Origin: Bradyrhizobium quebecense
GTDB taxonomy: Bacteria > Pseudomonadota > Alphaproteobacteria > Rhizobiales > Xanthobacteraceae
Length of the DNA stretch: 64,000 nt
Assembly: GCF_013373795.3 (NCBI RefSeq)
Contig: NZ_CP088022.1
Location: 4,340,001-4,404,000, forward strand
Reading direction: 5' to 3'
Shown: in pieces, positions 62,422 to 64,000 of the stretch
How the letters are laid out: each line of letters opens with the position of its first letter
Numbering within the stretch: the stretch's first letter is position 1
Translations under genes and position numbers: made by a program
The notes under the pieces: model-generated
Told to the model about the DNA's origin: nothing
The model's input: the letters and a program-made list of their open reading frames with translations, nothing else
Database searches by the model: none

Positions 62422-64000
62422 ATGATGAGACGCATTGCGCTGGCCGCAAGCCTCGTGATTCTTGCATCTTATGGTGCAAGCGCTCAGACCAACGAGCAGT
62501 TGGTCAAGGGTGCGACTGATACATCGAACGTTCTCAATTACGGAATGGGCTACAATCTTCAGCGCTTCTCGACGCTGAACCAGATCAACAAGGACACTGT
62601 CAAGAATCTGGTCCCGGTCTGGAATTACAGCTTGAACGACGACCGCAGCGAGGAATCGCAGCCGCTCGTCTACCAGGGCGTCCTTTACGTCACCACGCAC
62701 AATGCCACGATGGCGATCGACGCCAAGAGCGGCAAGCAGATCTGGAAGACCAAGGTCGAGTACCCCGCCGAGACGCCGCGCATCGTCTGCTGCGGCATCA
62801 TCAATCGCGGCGCGGCTCTGTATGACGGCAAGCTGTTCCGCACCACCCTCGACGCCAATGTGATCGCGCTCGATGCCAAGACCGGCAAGGAGCTGTGGCG
62901 CGAAAAGGCTGCGGACATCAAGGAAGGCTACTCGATGACGGTGGCGCCGCTGGTCGCCGACGGCGTCGTGATCACCGGCATCTCCGGCGCCGAATTCGGC
63001 ACCCGCGGCTTCATCGACGGCTGGGATCCGGCGACCGGCAAGCGCCTCTGGCGTACCTACTCGATCCCGACTCCGGACGAGCCCGGTGGCGACACATGGA
63101 AGGGCGACACCTGGAAGCTGGGCGGCGGATCGACCTGGATCACCGGCTCCTATGATGCTGAACTGAACACCGTGTATTGGGGCATCGGCAATCCCGGACC
63201 GTTCAACTCTGCGGTGCGTCCGGGCGACAACCTCTACACCTGTTCGGTGCTCGCGCTCGATCCGAAGACCGGCAAGATCAAGTGGCACTACCAGTTCTCG
63301 CCGAACAATCCGTTCGACTATGACTCGGTGGCCGAAATGGTCCTTGCCGACATGAATGTCGAGGGCAAGCCAACCAAGGTGCTGATGGATGCCAACCGCA
63401 ACGGCTTCTTCTACGTGCTCGATCGCACCAACGGGAAGCTGCTCGCGGCCAATCCTTATGTGAACGTCAACTGGGCCACCGGCATCGACATGAAGACCGG
63501 CCGCCCGATCGAGACCGACGTCGCCAAGGATGCACGTGACGGCAAGAAGGTCACGGTCTACCCGTCGATCCTCGGCGGCAAGAACTGGGAACCGATGTCG
63601 TTCAATCCGCAGACCGGTCTCGCCTACGCCAACACGCTCGCCTTCGGCGGCAAGTACAAGGCCGAGCCGGTGACGTTCAAGCAGGGCGAGTGGTATCTCG
63701 GCATGGACCTCACCGATCCCTGGGAATGGGGCACCGGACCGCGCGGCCATCTCAAGGCGATCGATCCGATGACCGGCAAGGCGAAGTGGGAAGCGCCGAG
63801 CGACATTCCGCGCTTCTCCGGCGTGCTCTCCACGGCCGGCGGCGTGGTGTTCTCCGGTCAGCTGACCGGCGAATTCGAGGCATTCGACGCTGACACCGGC
63901 AAGAAGCTCTGGCAGTTCCAGACCGGTTCGGGCATCGAAGGACAACCCGTGACCTGGCAGCAGGACGGCGTGCAGTATGTCGCCGTCACCTCGGGCTATG
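62422..64000 (+). CDS. PQQ-dependent alcohol dehydrogenase, ExaF/PedH-like (3' truncated by window)
   Basis: At least 526 codons of a quinoprotein alcohol dehydrogenase; the frame is open at the window end. It has a signal peptide ending near ASYGASAQT, propeller blade motifs ([27 protein letters not shown]) and the cysteine pair in PRIVCCGIINRG. The catalytic Asp in FDYDSVAE (D299) is followed two residues later by D301, which marks lanthanide-type enzymes. Sequence character is of the ethanol-dehydrogenase branch rather than XoxF. GGAGGA precedes two adjacent ATGs (62422, 62425); the second has better spacing. A 12-base palindrome, GCCTCCGGAGGC, lies upstream at 62303. Confidence 0.92.
   Translation, partial: MMRRIALAASLVILASYGASAQTNEQLVKGATDTSNVLNYGMGYNLQRFSTLNQINKDTVKNLVPVWNYSLNDDRSEESQPLVYQGVLYVTTHNATMAIDAKSGKQIWKTKVEYPAETPRIVCCGIINRGAALYDGKLFRTTLDANVIALDAKTGKELWREKAADIKEGYSMTVAPLVADGVVITGISGAEFGTRGFIDGWDPATGKRLWRTYSIPTPDEPGGDTWKGDTWKLGGGSTWITGSYDAELNTVYWGIGNPGPFNSAVRPGDNLYTCSVLALDPKTGKIKWHYQFSPNNPFDYDSVAEMVLADMNVEGKPTKVLMDANRNGFFYVLDRTNGKLLAANPYVNVNWATGIDMKTGRPIETDVAKDARDGKKVTVYPSILGGKNWEPMSFNPQTGLAYANTLAFGGKYKAEPVTFKQGEWYLGMDLTDPWEWGTGPRGHLKAIDPMTGKAKWEAPSDIPRFSGVLSTAGGVVFSGQLTGEFEAFDADTGKKLWQFQTGSGIEGQPVTWQQDGVQYVAVTSGY

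Noticed and set aside
62329..63945. 538-codon minus-strand frame
   Set aside because: It mirrors the quinoprotein dehydrogenase on the plus strand, which has signal peptide, cofactor and active-site motifs.

Overview
This is a high-GC (roughly 63-66%) chromosomal window that reads as an alphaproteobacterial rhizobial genome, most likely Bradyrhizobium or a close relative. The reasons are tightly coupled operons joined by ATGA overlaps, the Bradyrhizobium-type palindromic repeats near 35.6 and 47.2 kb, many solute-binding-protein transporters, and a XoxF-type methanol oxidation cluster. No tRNA, rRNA or CRISPR array was seen. The first and last genes are cut by the window edges.

Region 1 (0-21.5 kb) is a catabolic region. 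It opens with the tail of a DUF4173 membrane protein, an OmpR-type response regulator with its histidine kinase, and a TRAP transporter that has two paralogous binding proteins for one DctQM permease. Next come genes for CoA-dependent breakdown of an organic acid: two CaiB-type CoA-transferases, a CitE-like lyase, a MaoC hydratase and an enoyl-CoA hydratase. A complete Liv-type ABC transporter (livK-H-M-G-F) follows. A divergent operon encodes an acyl-CoA ligase, a TetR regulator, an SDR dehydrogenase and a Baeyer-Villiger-type monooxygenase. A perfect palindrome between the two operons is a likely TetR operator.

Region 2 (21.5-37.9 kb) is mixed. It holds a 0.5 kb intergenic stretch with stacked hairpins, a DsbA-like isomerase, a GST, an M81 (MlrC-type) peptidase and a class II aldolase. 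A GAF-domain gene is cut short by an IS30 element, which is followed by an IS110/IS1111-type element. A dipeptide ABC operon, a GNAT acetyltransferase, an epoxide hydrolase and an uncharacterised secreted protein complete it.

Region 3 (38-64 kb) is the most notable part: a nearly self-contained lanthanide-dependent alcohol oxidation island. XoxF (methanol to formaldehyde) and its c-type cytochrome sit beside gfa, the glutathione-dependent formaldehyde dehydrogenase and S-formylglutathione hydrolase, which carry formaldehyde to formate. An AraC regulator is divergent from xoxF, and a NarL-type two-component pair lies next to fghA. Then come a lut-like ABC system (binding protein, beta-propeller, ATPase, permease, exported protein), a XoxJ-like binding protein, a rhodanese-like CxxxCW protein, a quinoprotein-relay metallohydrolase, a SoxYZ-like carrier, and a second, NitT/TauT-type ABC transporter. 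The right end has a stand-alone pqqA (26 codons), a clear lanmodulin gene (four EF-hands with Pro at position 2) and the start of a second quinoprotein alcohol dehydrogenase. That enzyme also carries the extra Asp used for lanthanide binding. Metal uptake and buffering, the cofactor precursor, both dehydrogenases, the electron acceptor, formaldehyde disposal and regulators therefore sit within about 26 kb. pqqBCDE and a TonB-type lanthanide receptor are not in the window.
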